From: Enoplolaimus lenunculus
Taxonomy: Eukaryota > Nematoda > Enoplea > Enoplida > Thoracostomopsidae
DNA: 64,000 nucleotides
Assembly (NCBI GenBank): GCA_030248215.1
Contig: JASANG010002092.1
Coordinates: forward strand, 124,001-188,000
Direction: 5' to 3'
Shown here: positions 40,901 to 54,027 of the stretch, piece after piece
Numbering within the stretch: position 1 is the first letter of the stretch
Layout of the letters: each line of letters opens with the position of its first letter
Made by a program: the position numbers and the translations under genes
The notes under the pieces: model-generated
What the model saw: only the letters and a program-made list of their open reading frames with translations
Database searches by the model: none
What the model was told of the DNA's origin: nothing

Positions 40901-42175
40901 CGGCAGCCCCCCTGAGCCGAAAAAAGCATAAAATTGACTCAAAAAGTTTGGCAATTATTAGGGGAGGTTATGAGGATAAAAATCGGCATTATGTTTTGAT
41001 ATATTAAGACTAGAGAGGGTCCTGAAGAGTTGTACCAAGAACTATTTTTATATTTGTATGTTTTACGCTCATAGCAATCAACTTGATGGTCAGGGTACTT
41101 CCCTTAGAGCAACAAGTTAAAACAAGGGCTTGAGAAACGAAAATTGAAATTCGAAAACCCGAAAAACGCAAAATCGAGTTTCGGATATCTGAAATAGAAA
41201 ATTTAATTTCGGATATCCGGATATCCGCATATCCCGATATCCGGATAAATATCCGGCAAGAATGGTCGGATATCCGGATATGAAAAAATACCGGATGCCC
41301 ATCACTGATTGTGGAACACACTCTTGTCTTTACGATCTGCTGATGTGCTTTTATTGTGGATGAATTTTACCAAAGGACGGTAGATACCGGTTATAATTAT
41401 TGTTTTAGATGGATATTTATGATGCTGCAATGCGGTACAAAAACGACGGCCACAGTGTGATTGTTTTGGCTGGTAAAGATTATGGAAGCGGCTCTTCTCG
41501 TGATTGGGCTGCTAAAGGACCATATCTTTTGGTGCGTTCGTTTAAGCGTAATTCATTCTGTAATAGCTAATGTAATTTTTGAATTAAACGGTATTTATAT
41601 TTTTTACGTTGTCTGTTTTGTATGTAGGTGATTTATAGCATATGCGTTCATTCAACTATACGTTTTGGTTTTAGGGGGTAAAAGTTGTGCTGGCAGAATC
41701 GTACGAGCGAATACATCGAAGCAATTTAATCGGCATGGGAATTGTGCCACTGCAATATTTACCGGGCGAAAATGCAACCTCGCTTAATATATCAGGACGC
41801 GAAAGATTCTCAATTGACATTCCTCAGAATTTGAAACCAGGACAGATTTTGAATGTTAAGGTAAAAGCACAGTAACGCAAAACCTGGTGCCTAATACTCG
41901 ATATTAGAAAATACTTTGTTTCGTCTTATATGACAGTATATTTTTCCTCGTACCTATTTTGCTTAATATTTGATTGAGACTATTCGAAAAGTACATAATT
42001 GTACTCGGTGTGTTTGCAGCAATTGAAGTTTGTTTGTAATTTACATTTGTTTTAGATGGATGACCAACGATTCTTCCAAGCGACTGCCAGGTTCGATACA
42101 GATATTGAGATAACATATTTCAAACACGGCGGCATTTTGCAATATATGATTAGAAATATGCTCAAAATGAAATGA
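37955..42175 (+). CDS. ACO1: cytosolic aconitase / IRP1-like, C-terminal part only
   Basis: Eight exons: 37955-38111, 38472-38536, 38946-39146, 39466-39608, 39868-40015, 41409-41531, 41675-41860, 42056-42175. All phases agree and no frame is broken. They code from [19 protein letters not shown], through [62 protein letters not shown] and [20 protein letters not shown] to [11 protein letters not shown] and the stop. This matches roughly residues 530-889 of human IRP1: the end of the core and the swivelling domain 4, including active-site Arg residues of NRNFEGR and SSRDW. The first ~530 residues, with the three Cys ligands of the 4Fe-4S cluster, would need exons upstream of 37955; none is recognisable back to COG8 at 32707. 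Either the exons are far away or lost, or the assembly is misjoined. The cytosolic (IRP/AcnA) rather than mitochondrial type is clear from [11 protein letters not shown]. Confidence 0.93.
40277..40390. repeat. ATATCCGG repeat, partial copy
   Basis: Short copy of the family at 41038-41310, in an aconitase intron: GCCGGATATTCGGATATG and repeated ATATCCG units. Confidence 0.55.
41038..41310. mobile_element. ATATCCGG-type miniature element
   Basis: Shares about 250 bp with 53200-53450 (TTTTTATATTTGTATGTTTT, CTCATAGCAATCA, AACGCAAAATCGAGTTTC). One end reads CCGGATGCCCATCACTG, whose reverse CAGTGATGGGCATCCGG looks hAT-like. In an aconitase intron. Confidence 0.6.
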
Positions 42176-43473
42176 TAAAAAGAAGAATATAGCACTCACA
42201 GATTGTTATGATGATCTCTTTGCGATTTCTTATAATGTTGCAAAACCTTTTGTGGCGTTTATTGTTATTTTTCAGCTAATCTTTGGCATCATTAAGCTAT
42301 TATACCAAAACACATTAATATGTCTACACACTGGTCGGTTATGCATTTTCCACAATATATCTTGGGTACACCGCACGACTGTTTTAACATGCTTGTGATG
42401 TACACGTTGGGAAAGAATTTAAGGCCTTTACGCGACTGAGATAAATTTGTTTGGCAACAAATTTTTGTCAACCTGTATATTTGAGGGCAGACGCAAACGT
42501 TTAACATAAGTTTGTGTAGATTAGCTGATGTGTAACGATTGCAACAGATGCAGACCGCTATGTTAGTGTAGGTCACGCATTTTTGGTATACGCACGACAC
42601 CTGCAAATATACTGGACATAAGTTTTCCTTCTTGTTCACAACGCGGATGTAAACTTATAAAGCATATGTCGCGAAAGTTTTTCTTGTTCGTACCTGGAAA
42701 CTCTGAATTTGCTAAATCGCAAAGTTATATAAGAGTAAGATGTATTACAAAATCCACTAAGCCAGCGTACTGCGTGACGCTGCGCCTAATTTATATTCTT
42801 TCCACTTGAATTTACATTTTCATTATTTTAATATTTAAGTTGGTTTGTACCCTGCTCCGAACACAAATACAATGTTCGACGAGTCTTGGCATAATAACTT
42901 CAATTTTACAGTTCAGAATTATTGTTTTGCTGCCTGAACAAACGTTTCACTGGACGAGTTTTGTTGTTAGAATCAACAGCTGTAATCAGGGCTCGTTTTT
43001 AGAAAAAATGATTCGACTAAAAACGGTTATTACGTTTTTCCGATAAAAACGAACAAATTGGAAAGCATGCCCTTGTCCTTCAAAAAGTATGATGCTATTA
43101 AATTTGGTGCAAAAATGACAGTAAAACAATCACGCTACTATTCTACTTAGTATAATGTCATAATTTTTATAAAACATGACAAGCACAATGTGGTTAAAAT
43201 TACAGCAGTGCCGGATATATTAAATATTGTATGTGCCAGCTAGATTACTACAACCTTGTGGCAATCAGTTCAGAAAGCAAATTGCTAATAAGATTTTGCA
43301 GTTTCGTTTATACATGAATTTAATTAGAAGTTGAGTTCAAAACTAACGAGGTGCACCCCTGAGAATGTTGTACCAATCAAAAACACAAAATAAAATATAT
43401 ACCGTAAAACCATTTTGGTCAAAGAAGTATGTACATCAGAAATAACATCAAGGATGACTAAAATTAGTTCTCA

Positions 43474-44121
43474 TGCTGGGTTCACGTTATGGAACACGTT
43501 TTGTACATGTTTATTCGAATCTGGATAACGGTTATATTGACTAAATGTGAATGTCACATGGCATTGACATACAAATCACTCATTCCCAGTAATCATCGTA
43601 TACAAACAGCCATATGTCACATAATACCACGGGACATTTATGCTAATATTATATGATGTTCCGAAGTTCTACCGAATATCACATTATATGATAGAGAACA
43701 ATGTAATTTGTGCACACTAGTAATATAATGAAAAGTCAGATAATGTAGCTTGTAGCCTTAAGTGCTTTCGAATACTGAATTAGCTTCTATTTTTCTGTTT
43801 CTGGCGGAAATTTTGCCTAGATACGTTCCTAAGTGCAAATAATTCAAACTTCAAATTTTATGATATGATATTCTACAAAATATTCAGGCTAGTTTACCAC
43901 AACCTTGCAGACATTTTTAAACATGTCATATGATATTAACGGACAATATTTTGAATATCATATAATATTGCAGTACAAACAGTGAATGTCACATCAGGAC
44001 AGCGGACAATTTTGAATTTTTAAATTTGATAGCTGATTGACGTGCAGACAAAATGCTACCCGTTATTGTATTAGGGACAAAACGTGTTCCAGGTTGTCCC
44101 AGTTATAACGTGAACGCCGCA
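43474..44121. mobile_element. Harbinger-like miniature element, copy 2
   Basis: Ends TGCTGGGTTCACGTTATGG and TTATAACGTGAACGCCGCA, 648 bp, flanked by TCA on both sides. It shares the inner motif ACAAAATGCTACCC with copy 1. The body is AT-rich with repeated ATATGATATT stretches. Confidence 0.75.
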
Positions 44122-44944
44122 TCAGTTGATGTAACAAAGATTGTGGCTGCTTCCAATTCATTTTCTGGCGGTAGTGAACACAAACAGCATTTGTTTTGTC
44201 ACTGTTACGCAAGTTGTTTGCTAAGTTTACTATATTTCTGCATAAAGTTTTTCCTCTCTTCGGAAAAACCGTTTTTTCTATTCGTTTCTTTTCGGCGCCG
44301 GGTACAAGCGTTAATTCACAAGCGTAAGATATATAATGCAATCTGTATTTTAGTAGTCTCGTTATATTAATTTTATTCCCACTTATATTTTGTAGATTTA
44401 TAGGTGTGGTAAAGGAACGATATTTAAATTTAAAAACTTTGTTATTCAGTACGGAGCGAATAGTTGTCGAAACCATACCAAACATTTCTTGCAGGGTACT
44501 GTATATAGCAGGGTGCAACCGGAGGAGAAAAATACCTGAGTCAAAGGTTAAAAAATCTCCCGAAGCCCATGAAGCGGCATAGATGAGGGGACTACGGAAT
44601 GAAACGTGCAAAAACTGTAGAGTACTTACACATACGTACACTGTCTTATTTTATCTCTGCACAGTTCGGTGAACTTTTTTCCGAACGTTTCTTTGCTTCG
44701 GTTCAAACTGTTTCCGAGCGTTTATTTGGTACAGTCTCAGCAAAGCTTGTTTCGGTTCGGTAAAATTTTCTCAGCGTTTGCTTTAGTTCGGTTCGGTAAA
44801 GCTTTTCATTGGTTCGCTTCAGCAATAGATTTTTTAGCGTTTCTTGTATAGGATCCAGGGTGCAATCGGATGTCTGCTTCGGTTCCTGTCAGAAAATCAA
44901 CCTCCGGCTCAGGTAGAATTTTTGACGGCGGTTCCGGTGTCACA

Positions 44945-45110
44945 GGTGCATTTTCCCCCTTCCATTTCCCCCCGGAAAAATCCACCTAGGTGCAATTTTC
45001 CCCCCGGAAAAATCCACCTAGGTGCAATTTTCCCCCGGAAAAGTCCACCTTGGTGCATTTTCCCCCGGAATAATCCAACTTGATACATACCAGGGAAATG
45101 CACTTGGGTT
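44945..45110. repeat. 36-bp minisatellite
   Basis: About four units of the type GGTGCAATTTTCCCCCCGG then AAAAATCCACCTA. C-rich on the plus strand. It follows a CAGGGTGCAATCGG element end at 44856. Confidence 0.75.
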
Positions 45111-45437
45111 TAAATGAAAATCAACATATCATTATCATTCAGATATTGTAAAGTTGGTACAATTCAATGCCATAAAATCGCATTTGGTGTGCATCAGACA
45201 ACTGAATATAATTATATAAATGAAGCTTAAAGTTCAATAATTCAGCAGGCACACTGCACAAGTTGTGGACTTGATTTTATATAGCTAGTGCATTTCAAAA
45301 CGTCGATCTGAATGTTTTAAAGTGGTTTGCCGAAATGTTCAAAAATGGTACTGCTTTTTTCGTGTTGAGGTTAAAAAATTCAAATTTGGAAGTCAAGAAG
45401 CTACAAAAATCTCTCATTTTAAGTTAATGTATTTTAG

Positions 45438-45549
45438 AGACCCTTATAGGTCAGCTGAGACGCAAGATATGGCTATGTTGATGAAGCTTCGAAATGAACT
45501 TGAGCAAGAAGCTGCAAGTCAGCTGTCTCAAGCAATCGTGTCCGAGTAA
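45438..45549 (+). CDS. orphan candidate terminal exon
   Basis: After an ATTTTAG acceptor the frame reads DPYRSAETQDMAMLMKLRNE and LEQEAASQLSQAIVSE, then TAA. The charged, helical, Leu/Glu/Gln-rich composition looks like a protein C-terminus. No upstream exon was found between the aconitase stop (42175) and here, so it may be the last exon of a gene with distant exons, or a retained fragment. Family not recognised. Confidence 0.35.
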
Positions 45550-45559
45550 AATATTGACT

Positions 45560-47215
45560 ATAGACCTGACTTAAATCAATTTTGGTATAAAACGCTGCAA
45601 AAATGCGGCTAGTTTTCGCTCAATGGTTCGCAAGTATGCCCCAATGTTGATGCATCTGCCATGAACGTTGATTGCGTTGGCGCAACTCCGACAAATGTAA
45701 CGGATTTTACTCATATTGAGAAGTCGCGCCGCCGAAGCTTCTTTAGTGGTGTTCGTAAGGAACCAAAAAACTTTCGAAACAGAAAAACATGCTAAATAAG
45801 AATGGTTTTGTGGTGTCTGTAACATAAAGTATTGTGCGATTTTTCTTTTGCACTAATTGTAGCACAAACTTTAATGTTTTCTGGTTTCAAAACTACGGAG
45901 TTGCTTAGTTATACCCATATGTTCAATTAAGTGTTTCGGATTAGTACAGCTTTACAAATTTGGAGATACCATAAAGAAATCGTTACGTATGGTGCATTAG
46001 GTTGGAATTGTTTTATTCACCTCTTTCTCAATTTGAGAGCTTTCTGTCGCAATTTAGGAAGACGCTTTCGCAGTTTGGGGCAGACGTGTCGCAATTTGGG
46101 AAGTCGAACAAATTCAGTTGTAAGCTGAGATTTTGCGAGGTACAGCACCTTTACAAGGTTATAATTGTCATTCTTTTTTCATTCTTTTGCCTGAAGTAAA
46201 TTTGAAAAAACTGCTTTTTGATGTCTCAGTTTTGGACCTTTTCCTCCATTTTTCATGGTAACTATAAATTAAAAATACCTGATAAAAATAAAAACAAACA
46301 GAAGGTTAAAAGTAGTTATATAACTGTTATATTTGTAATTTACCTTTTAATTATGTCAATTTTAATAAAATTTTTATAAATTTAAAAGCTCAAAATGGTT
46401 GGTCGTTTAAATCAGTACCAAAAAAAGAACATCTGTCTAAGCTGAAAGTTTCATTCCAATACTATGTACCTTTTTCTAAATGAATTTTTAATTACAATGT
46501 TTTGAATAATGTTAAAGTTAAAAATTTATAAATAAAAAACAGACTGAAAATGCGCTTATTCAAATTTTATATATAATTATCATGGACATATCGTGACAGA
46601 AAATGTATTAAACTGCAATGAGTTTCAAAATAATTATCATTATTAATCAAAGTAATATCAAGCCTTTGGTTCTCGAAAAAGTGAACTATCAAATTTGGAT
46701 GCTAACACTTTAGATTTGAATATTAAACTTAATTCTGTAAAAGCGTTGATAATTTTTTTTAAAGAGAGGAGTTTAATTTCAAAGTTCTTAATTTTTCACA
46801 CAAAACTAGTAATTTAGCTATATCTATATTTCGGAATATTATTACATCACAAATACTAGATTACTCGGAATTTGTAATACTGAAAATTATTTTGCGTATA
46901 ATATAAGTAAATTATTTAATCGTTTATTCGATAAAGGATGCAGTAAAAATTTTCTTAAAAGAGAACTTAATAGCTCTATAATTAAGTCAGACTTGAATTA
47001 AGTGAATTTAAAACTACTAATATAGAATGAGCTGCAAATGAATCAAATGATCCAATACGTACAGAAAGTTAACCATACGTTTGGGTTCAAGTAGTATAAA
47101 ATATTTGAAACTGAGAATATACCTGCTGTATACATTGATGTTGTGAACTACGATGTATATTATCTGCCTGGTTTTGTACATCAAAAAGTAACATAGTTTG
47201 CACAATAATACGTAC
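45560..47215. other. AT-rich stretch without recognised gene
   Basis: Very AT-rich. Only a short TCGCAATTTGGGAAG-like repetition near 46010-46110 and a weak minus-strand frame near 45575-45760 stand out. No exon chain, repeat end or RNA gene could be supported. Confidence 0.6.
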
Positions 47216-47218
47216 TAC

Positions 47219-49310
47219 TGTTCGTTATGATTCGTTCGTTACGGGTTGTTGTACGTATTAATGTATTGGATGATTTTAGAGGATTGATTAAGAAGTTTGT
47301 GTGAAGTTACTAGCTTTTACGTAAATTGTTATATATACAAAAAATTTGATCAGGAATTAGGTCCTAGTTTAGGATTACTGCGATTTTGAGGTGTAATAAG
47401 TATAGTTAATGCTGTGTTACTGTTATTATATATACTTAATAAAATTTTCGATTTACTTATTGTCATGGCAGTCTACTAAGACAACATGGACGTAACTGTT
47501 TACACACTACGTAGCTGTGTCCACGTGAAAGCAGAGATATGATGTTACACATGGTGTAATATGTTCAACATGATGCAATGCGAAATGACTGCGTGGGCTT
47601 TAAAATCAGTATATATAAGGCCCGATCTTGTTATTTCAGGCATTGTCCTGTTTCGTTTACTTGTTTAAATAAATCTATTACTTCAAGTCACAACAGATTT
47701 AAGTGGCGATGAGTTTCATTTTGAACTTCGTCATTGTTTTGCGCGCGCCCACTCCGCCGCTGACATTCACAAAGGCAATCACTATCGTCCTCGAGACCGA
47801 AGAAGCAGCACGGATGGCAAAGGAAACGGTGTACCCGTCTCGATTAAAGCCGATCCTTCCCATCAGGGCGGACAAGTCGACATCAAACCAACTTAAAATT
47901 TCGAGGTCTACGACAAATTCGACTACGTCAAAGGTTTCGATTCCGCCAAGAACATGTAGTCGATGCGGGCACAAGAGTCAAAAAAGCAACAATTGCTCCC
48001 ACAAGAACGCGACGTATCATCATTGCGGTATCACGTGTCATTTGGAAAAGGTCAGCCTCAAGAAGAAGCGTGGTTTGCCTACCCGGAGTTCGTAGCCGAT
48101 CAAGTCAATCAAAACAATCGACACAGCAAGGCGATCAATGCGGTTCCCCAATTGCAGCAGCCAATCGATATCAATGGGCATATATTCGAGTTCGAAGTGG
48201 ACACTGGGGCTGGTGACAACTTTTACACCTAGCAAGTTTGGTCGACATTGGGAAGGCCGCAATTAATCATCGACCAGTCGATACGAGGCGGCAACAGGCG
48301 ATCCTCTCCCGGTCTATGGATTTTTCAAAGCATTCGTCGCCATCAAAGGTCAACCCGCCAAACCGATCTCGCTTACCGTGGTGTCGAAGGGCAACCTCAA
48401 TATCCTGCGACGCATGGTATCGTTCATTTGGTGTCGACGTCCCGGTTATTACTTCGAAGTCAAAGCTGTTCGTCGAAGGTCTGTGCAATAGGCCGACCGC
48501 TATGCAGCCATTCAATCGATACCGCAGGAAAATTTCAAAAACAATGCCGCGAAATCGTAAACAAATTCTCCGACATGTTAAAACCCGAGTTGGGATGCCT
48601 TAGAGAACTGCAGCTCGATGTTAAGTTCAATCCGTGGTCGCGGTCATTCCGTTACCTATCCTCGACGACCTCAATCAGGCTTACGATGCTGGGATCCGAC
48701 GAGGGGTTTGGAAACCGACGAGTTTCAACAACAACGGCACACCGGTGGATCCCATTTGAAAACCCGCGCTTCCCGGCTAATTTGGCTCATTTTGATCCGT
48801 CAAATCTGTTGGTATTGCTCGCGACGAGTCGAACGTTGGCATCGGAGCTGTGCTTTTCCAGCGGTTTGACGACGGCAGTGAACGACCGATTGCCAACGTT
48901 TCCAAAGCGCTCAACAAAACACGGCAAGGTTACAGCCAAGTTTAAAAGGAAGTCCTTGCTATCGTAATCGCTCACCACAAATTTCACCAGCGTCCCTATG
49001 TTAAAAATTCGTCCTGATAACCGACCACAAGCCACTCATCGCGATTTTAGGTCCAGAAAAACTAAGCCCCGCACTGACAGCTAACCGATTAGCGCGCTGG
49101 GCAACAATGCGTCATCAATACAATTGCGAAATTGAGTAACGCCGAACTTCTGATCACGGCAATGCTGACGTTTTCAGCGGTCTGCCAGCCGGTGACGACG
49201 TCAATTTCTATCACGAGGAAGACGCACAAGATAAGGAGACTATCTGCGCAATTAAGCAATTTAACAACATAAACTTTTCAGATAACCCATCACGAGGAAA
49301 GGAATTAGTC
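47219..49310 (+). mobile_element. Ty3/Gypsy LTR retrotransposon fossil with probable 5' LTR
   Basis: A probable 5' LTR runs from about 47219 to 47695: it begins TGTT, ends AACA, holds TATATAAGG near its 3' part and an AATAAA-like signal, and is followed by AAGTGGCGATGAG, the primer-site/leader sequence common in Ty3/Gypsy elements. Downstream come a gag end with zinc knuckles (CSRCGHKSQKSNNCSHKN), an aspartic protease trace (DTGAG), and RT/RNase H remains to about 49300. No 3' LTR or integrase is seen. The coding part is broken in several places; it looks moderately old. Confidence 0.8.
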
Positions 49311-51960
49311 GGATATCTGCGGCATATACAGATTGTGGAAGTTAATGATCATAGATGAATACTGAATGTTTTAAAAGTGGAAACTCAATATTTTAAACAT
49401 AATTTGTGGATACCATTATACTGGGTCTTGTACACTGCCGCCAAATCACGTTTAAACCTAAGGTTAAAGGTTTCCCTAAGCTTGTCTACAGCTAAAGTCT
49501 TAATATTATTGTGGGGAAAGTGGTAAAAACGATAAGTTTTAACCGAACCGAGCCAAGGAAATAATTCTAAATAGTTTTATTGAACCAAATCTAGTAAAAA
49601 ATAGGAAACAAGTTCTGACTAACTGAACCAAGGAAACTGGATGCAACGGTCACCAGAAAATGTTGGTACCAGAGTAAAGCGAAGTTATAAAAGTAGCTGA
49701 AACAGTGTTTAAATTTTGCAAATATATGTAGTGTGGTCAGAAATTTAAAGCCAAATGTACCGAACGATACAATTGTTATAAATCTGTAATAAATTTTACT
49801 ACCGAAATTTGTGATACGACAACGGGCAGGTGACAGTTTTCAGTCTAGGATCAATGCCAAGTTGACCGCCTCAGCCTTAGTGTAACAATGTGATAAAGAT
49901 CTATCCTAGGCATGTTTATTCAGCCCATATTACGGTGGACATATTTTAGCTGCATATACGAATAATGGTGAAAGGTAACAGTTTTGCAAACTTCGTTCCA
50001 ATGTACTTTTTCGATACGTAATTCTTTCACCATCTGTTTTGGTACGAACTGTACAGGGTTCTCTTGGATGAGTAAACGGATGAAAAAGGTAACGAAATAG
50101 GCGAAAAAGAAAATAAAATTTTAAATAGTACCGGGAAACTAGTGAATTTTATTTACTGTTCCATTTCCTTAGTGCATATTTCGTTATAAAACAGGGGTGT
50201 ATATAAGAGGAATGGACAATGTATATTCCAAAAACAATTTTTGTTATAGAAATAATAAAAAAATTTTATTAAAAACGGTTTCAGTTTTAGTATACCATGC
50301 TATGCTAAATTACTGGTACGCCCCTGCTTTAGAGATTCTCTTTGCTAACTTGTGTTGCCTAAGGCCCTTGCCTGTTTCACCATCGAATGTGAATTTTATA
50401 GATGATGTTTTGTCTCGTATAAAGCTTGAACGTGCAATCGTTTCAAAAAGAAACGTGAAATGTAGTTTTGCTTAAACCAAGTCGCAAGCTAATATTTAAA
50501 CTGAACTACGAATATTTGATGGATGAATAATTTTTTTATTTTGCGAACTGATCGTTATGCAGTAATTTCATGGTGCAGTAGATCAACATGTGCGGGGCTA
50601 TTTCTAAAATAATTTTGAGTGGAATTTTGGGTTCGCATATCCCTACTTCGAAGAATTCGAGACAACTGTTTGCACGATATTAAACCGTTGGTTTAAAAAT
50701 CTCTGTCCGAACATGTGATTTGCGAGGAATCATGTGGTGGTTGGTATGAACGATACAAGTTTTACGATTAATTGTTGAAAAAGACTATTCTTAAATGTAC
50801 AACGATAACATTTAACTTATAAAATTTGTACAGGGTAAAAGAACGCAGAATAGTGGATTATGGGGTAGGAGATTTAGCAAATTCTTTGCCAAGGTTTCGA
50901 AATTATGGTATTCAGAAATATTAGAAAAAATTAGCTGAGGATTTTGCTAACAGCTGGCTCAGAAGAATTTACAAATTCATCTGAATTCATACGTTATGTG
51001 AAAATAATCGTTAATTTCCGATAATTTTTGTAAAGAATAACCTTTTAATGGTAAGTAGTTAGTAAAAAATTATTAAACATTAGCAGAAAGTATTATGAAA
51101 TGTCAAGTTGCCAGAATATTATAAAAGCTGGTATTTTGCGTCTCAGGCGCGATTGTTTCTACTTGGACTAGAGGGGCTATCAGTCGGGATGTGTTTAGAG
51201 TGAGTAGTTTCGAGGTTACTTAAGGTTTATGGCGAATATTGATAACCTTCGAAGGGACCCTGCGCTGCTTTTTATTGTTAGCCTTCTGTCTTGTATTACC
51301 GGTATACTTGGGTGCAGTATTTTCCTTAATTCGGTTTTAATAAACTGCTCGATAAGAAAAAGAATCCGAGTGGGAGCCGGAGGTCGATTTTCTGCCGTAG
51401 CAGAGCGAAAGGCGGGCAACCTGTTGTATATGCTGTGCTAGGAGAATTTGGAAAGTAGTTTTGCCGAACCGACCCAAGAAAAAATACGAAAAGTTTTACC
51501 GAATCGAAACAAAGAAATACTCAAAAAAAAGTTTTACCGAATGAAAACGGTTGGACATGTGTGCAGCATTAAAAATACAAGCGTAGTGTGGACCAATGCA
51601 ATTATTTGTTGCTACGCATAATGGCTCAGTCTCAAATGTTCGAAGTATCTCAAAGCACGCCCGAAAAGTGGAAAATAAGAACAAGATTTAGCGACCACAA
51701 TGATTCCTGATAATGCTATTATTGTGCTTGCTTCTCTAATTATTACCGATAATCGTGGTATCTGTATGACACAACCTACATGACTACTGCCACGCTCGAA
51801 AATTGGCCGAGTGGCGGGGACCCTCATATCCACGGGAAATCCCCACGAAAATGTCCCGTGAAGTAGGGTGATATTTGAAATTCTTACTCCTTGGTATACC
51901 TGCCTCAGTACTACTTTGCTATCTTTGTTGTATTGCATTTCAACATGGTTTCAAGCACAA
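49311..51960. other. stretch without recognised gene
   Basis: Scattered decayed repeats (a CCTAAG remnant near 49440-49510, GGAGCCGGAGG traces near 51370). Open frames here are short and show no family signature or splice-linked partner. Confidence 0.5.
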
Positions 51961-52118
51961 AGTCAGTCGGAGTCAAAATTTAGTTTATTTGCTGTAATAA
52001 AAGACAGAATTTTAATGCATGTCTTTTGTTGTTCTTAATATTTATTTTGAACAACAAACCCACTTATTTTATTTCTTTTACAACGGCTTGATATAATTTT
52101 TCTGCCACAATACTGTAT

Positions 52119-52330
52119 TGACCCGAATAAGAGGGGGTAATAAGAGGGGGTCCCCATTTTGAGTCCCAATCAATAGGAGTCCGTATCCCTAATAAGAGTC
52201 CGTAAGCGGATAGAGTCCCTAAATCCTAATTAGAGTCCATAAATGTCAATTATCCCTAATTGTAGCGCATAAATGACTCCAGGACCAATTAATTTGAGTT
52301 TGAAACTTCATTATGTTGCGATATATTAAA
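52119..52330. repeat. dispersed GGAGTCCGTA repeat, fullest copy
   Basis: Begins GACCCGAATAAGAGGGGG and continues with TCCGTAAGCGGATAGAGTCC and TAGCGCATAAATGACTCC. Parts recur in the tetraspanin introns and at 23.6 kb. Confidence 0.6.
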
Positions 52331-52764
52331 ACTAGAGCGGGCCCTGAAGATTTGGGCCAATATTCCTTTTAGTAAGGTAAACAACTAAAGCATACTCCTA
52401 AGTTTAAGTGTCTTCAGAGCACGGTGTAACCGGAATTATAAAATACGGGAACCGGAAAGTTAAAAAATACCAGAAATGGAAAACAAAAAATACTTGTTAC
52501 CGAAAAGTTCATTTTTAACGCTATTTTGTCGCTTTTAATGGTGTAAAACATACAATTTAGATTTCCAAAATCTGGAAACAAATGCAATATAGTTGGAAAA
52601 GATGCGATAAATTATGGGATATGACACAAATTAAAATTTTTGGTAATACGCAATACACGCTCTATTTTAGAAAAATAAGTTATATTCCAATTTTTAAATT
52701 TTCGAATGAGAAAATTTAATTTAAAGCCTACTCTATTTTATGGTCTATAGTAAGTAAACGGCCA

Positions 52765-52921
52765 CTAGCGGATCCAGAGGAGGGCGGACGGTTGTACGCC
52801 CCCGTCAGAATTTTTTTGTGATCAATAGGTAAGGTCCCCCATACCTTACAATTTTTCCACCAGTAAATGTTTTGTGATAAAACAGCCCACCCCCCGTCAG
52901 AAATTTCTGGATCTGCCGCTG
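52765..52921. mobile_element. hAT-like GGATCCAG miniature element
   Basis: Ends TAGCGGATCCAGAG and TTCTGGATCTGCCGCTG are inverted repeats, each followed inward by CCCCCGTCAG. About 157 bp, no ORF. Confidence 0.6.
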
Positions 52922-53199
52922 AAAGCGGAACACCACTAAAAGTAACATGGGCTGATGTTTGTACGGTTTAGCGTAAGTATGTTTCAATGTGGTTCTTTCT
53001 TCTTGGAACATAAAACGACTCATTAATATATAGTTTGAGGGAAGGGCAACATTCTATAGAATCTCCGTTGCAATGGTTTAAAAACAAACGGAGACAAACC
53101 AGATAAACTCAATTTCAGGTGGCCAACACAAGTATTTAGCAGTCAATAGCAATCTTCTAAACCCAATATCAAGCACAATTCAAGCAGTTGCATGATGAA

Positions 53200-53450
53200 A
53201 ACTATTTTTATATTTGTATGTTTTACACTCATAGCAATCAGCTTAAAGGTCAAGGCACTTCCTTTTGAGCAAAGTTAAAACAAGTACATGAGAAACGAAA
53301 ATTGAGATTTGGAAATTCAAAAAACGCAAAATCGAGTTTCAGATATCTGAATTAGAAAATTTAACTTCGGATATCCGGATACCCGGATAAATATCCGGCA
53401 AGAATTGCCGAATATTGGGATATGAAAAAATATCCGATGCCCATCATTAG
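53200..53450. mobile_element. ATATCCGG-type miniature element, second copy
   Basis: Same sequence modules and same CCGATGCCCATCA end as 41038-41310. No ORF. Confidence 0.6.
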
Positions 53451-54027
53451 CCTCTATGTAATGTAACGCTCATCAATCACGTATATACCTAACGCTTATA
53501 AAAAGAAAGACGGCGAAATATGAATTTTATTTCCTTAAAATTTTATCGTCGACGAAATTAGTTACAATAATCTTGTATTGTAAGCATGTGTTTGTTGAGT
53601 GCGCAGGATGCAAGAAAATTTCTCAATTTTTCAGCAAAAACCTATAAACTATGACGCACTGGAATTTTCACTACGTGGTTGACGATTGTATTAAGTTAAA
53701 CATGACAATTTGTGCTATATTTGTGCTATATATACAGATATATACACATATAAATACGTATAATGGAGAATTAATCTTTTTTGGTTTTTCTTCAAAACAG
53801 TCGAACGTTTTACTTTATATATTGTTAATATCAAATAACTGAAAGATTTATAAAAAATTTTGAGCATAAAAATGCTGAAATTTCGGTTATTTCATAATGG
53901 AAATGAATAAACACCGATTGTACCGGAAACGAGTTATCTGCGTCCTGCACTGTTCACAAATTTACACTACCCACCCAAAAAAGCAGTAAACTTCGATTCA
54001 TCGTTAAAGGATGTAATGAACCAGTAG

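Noticed and set aside
44063-44641. 192-codon minus-strand ORF
   Set aside because: It covers the end of a Harbinger-like element and a hAT-like end; no family signature and no splice partner.
45571-45825. 84-codon minus-strand ORF with a CRSC motif
   Set aside because: Single short frame in AT-rich DNA, with no second zinc-binding pair, splice partner or known family.
51612-51938. 108-codon minus-strand ORF
   Set aside because: No recognisable domain or exon partner.
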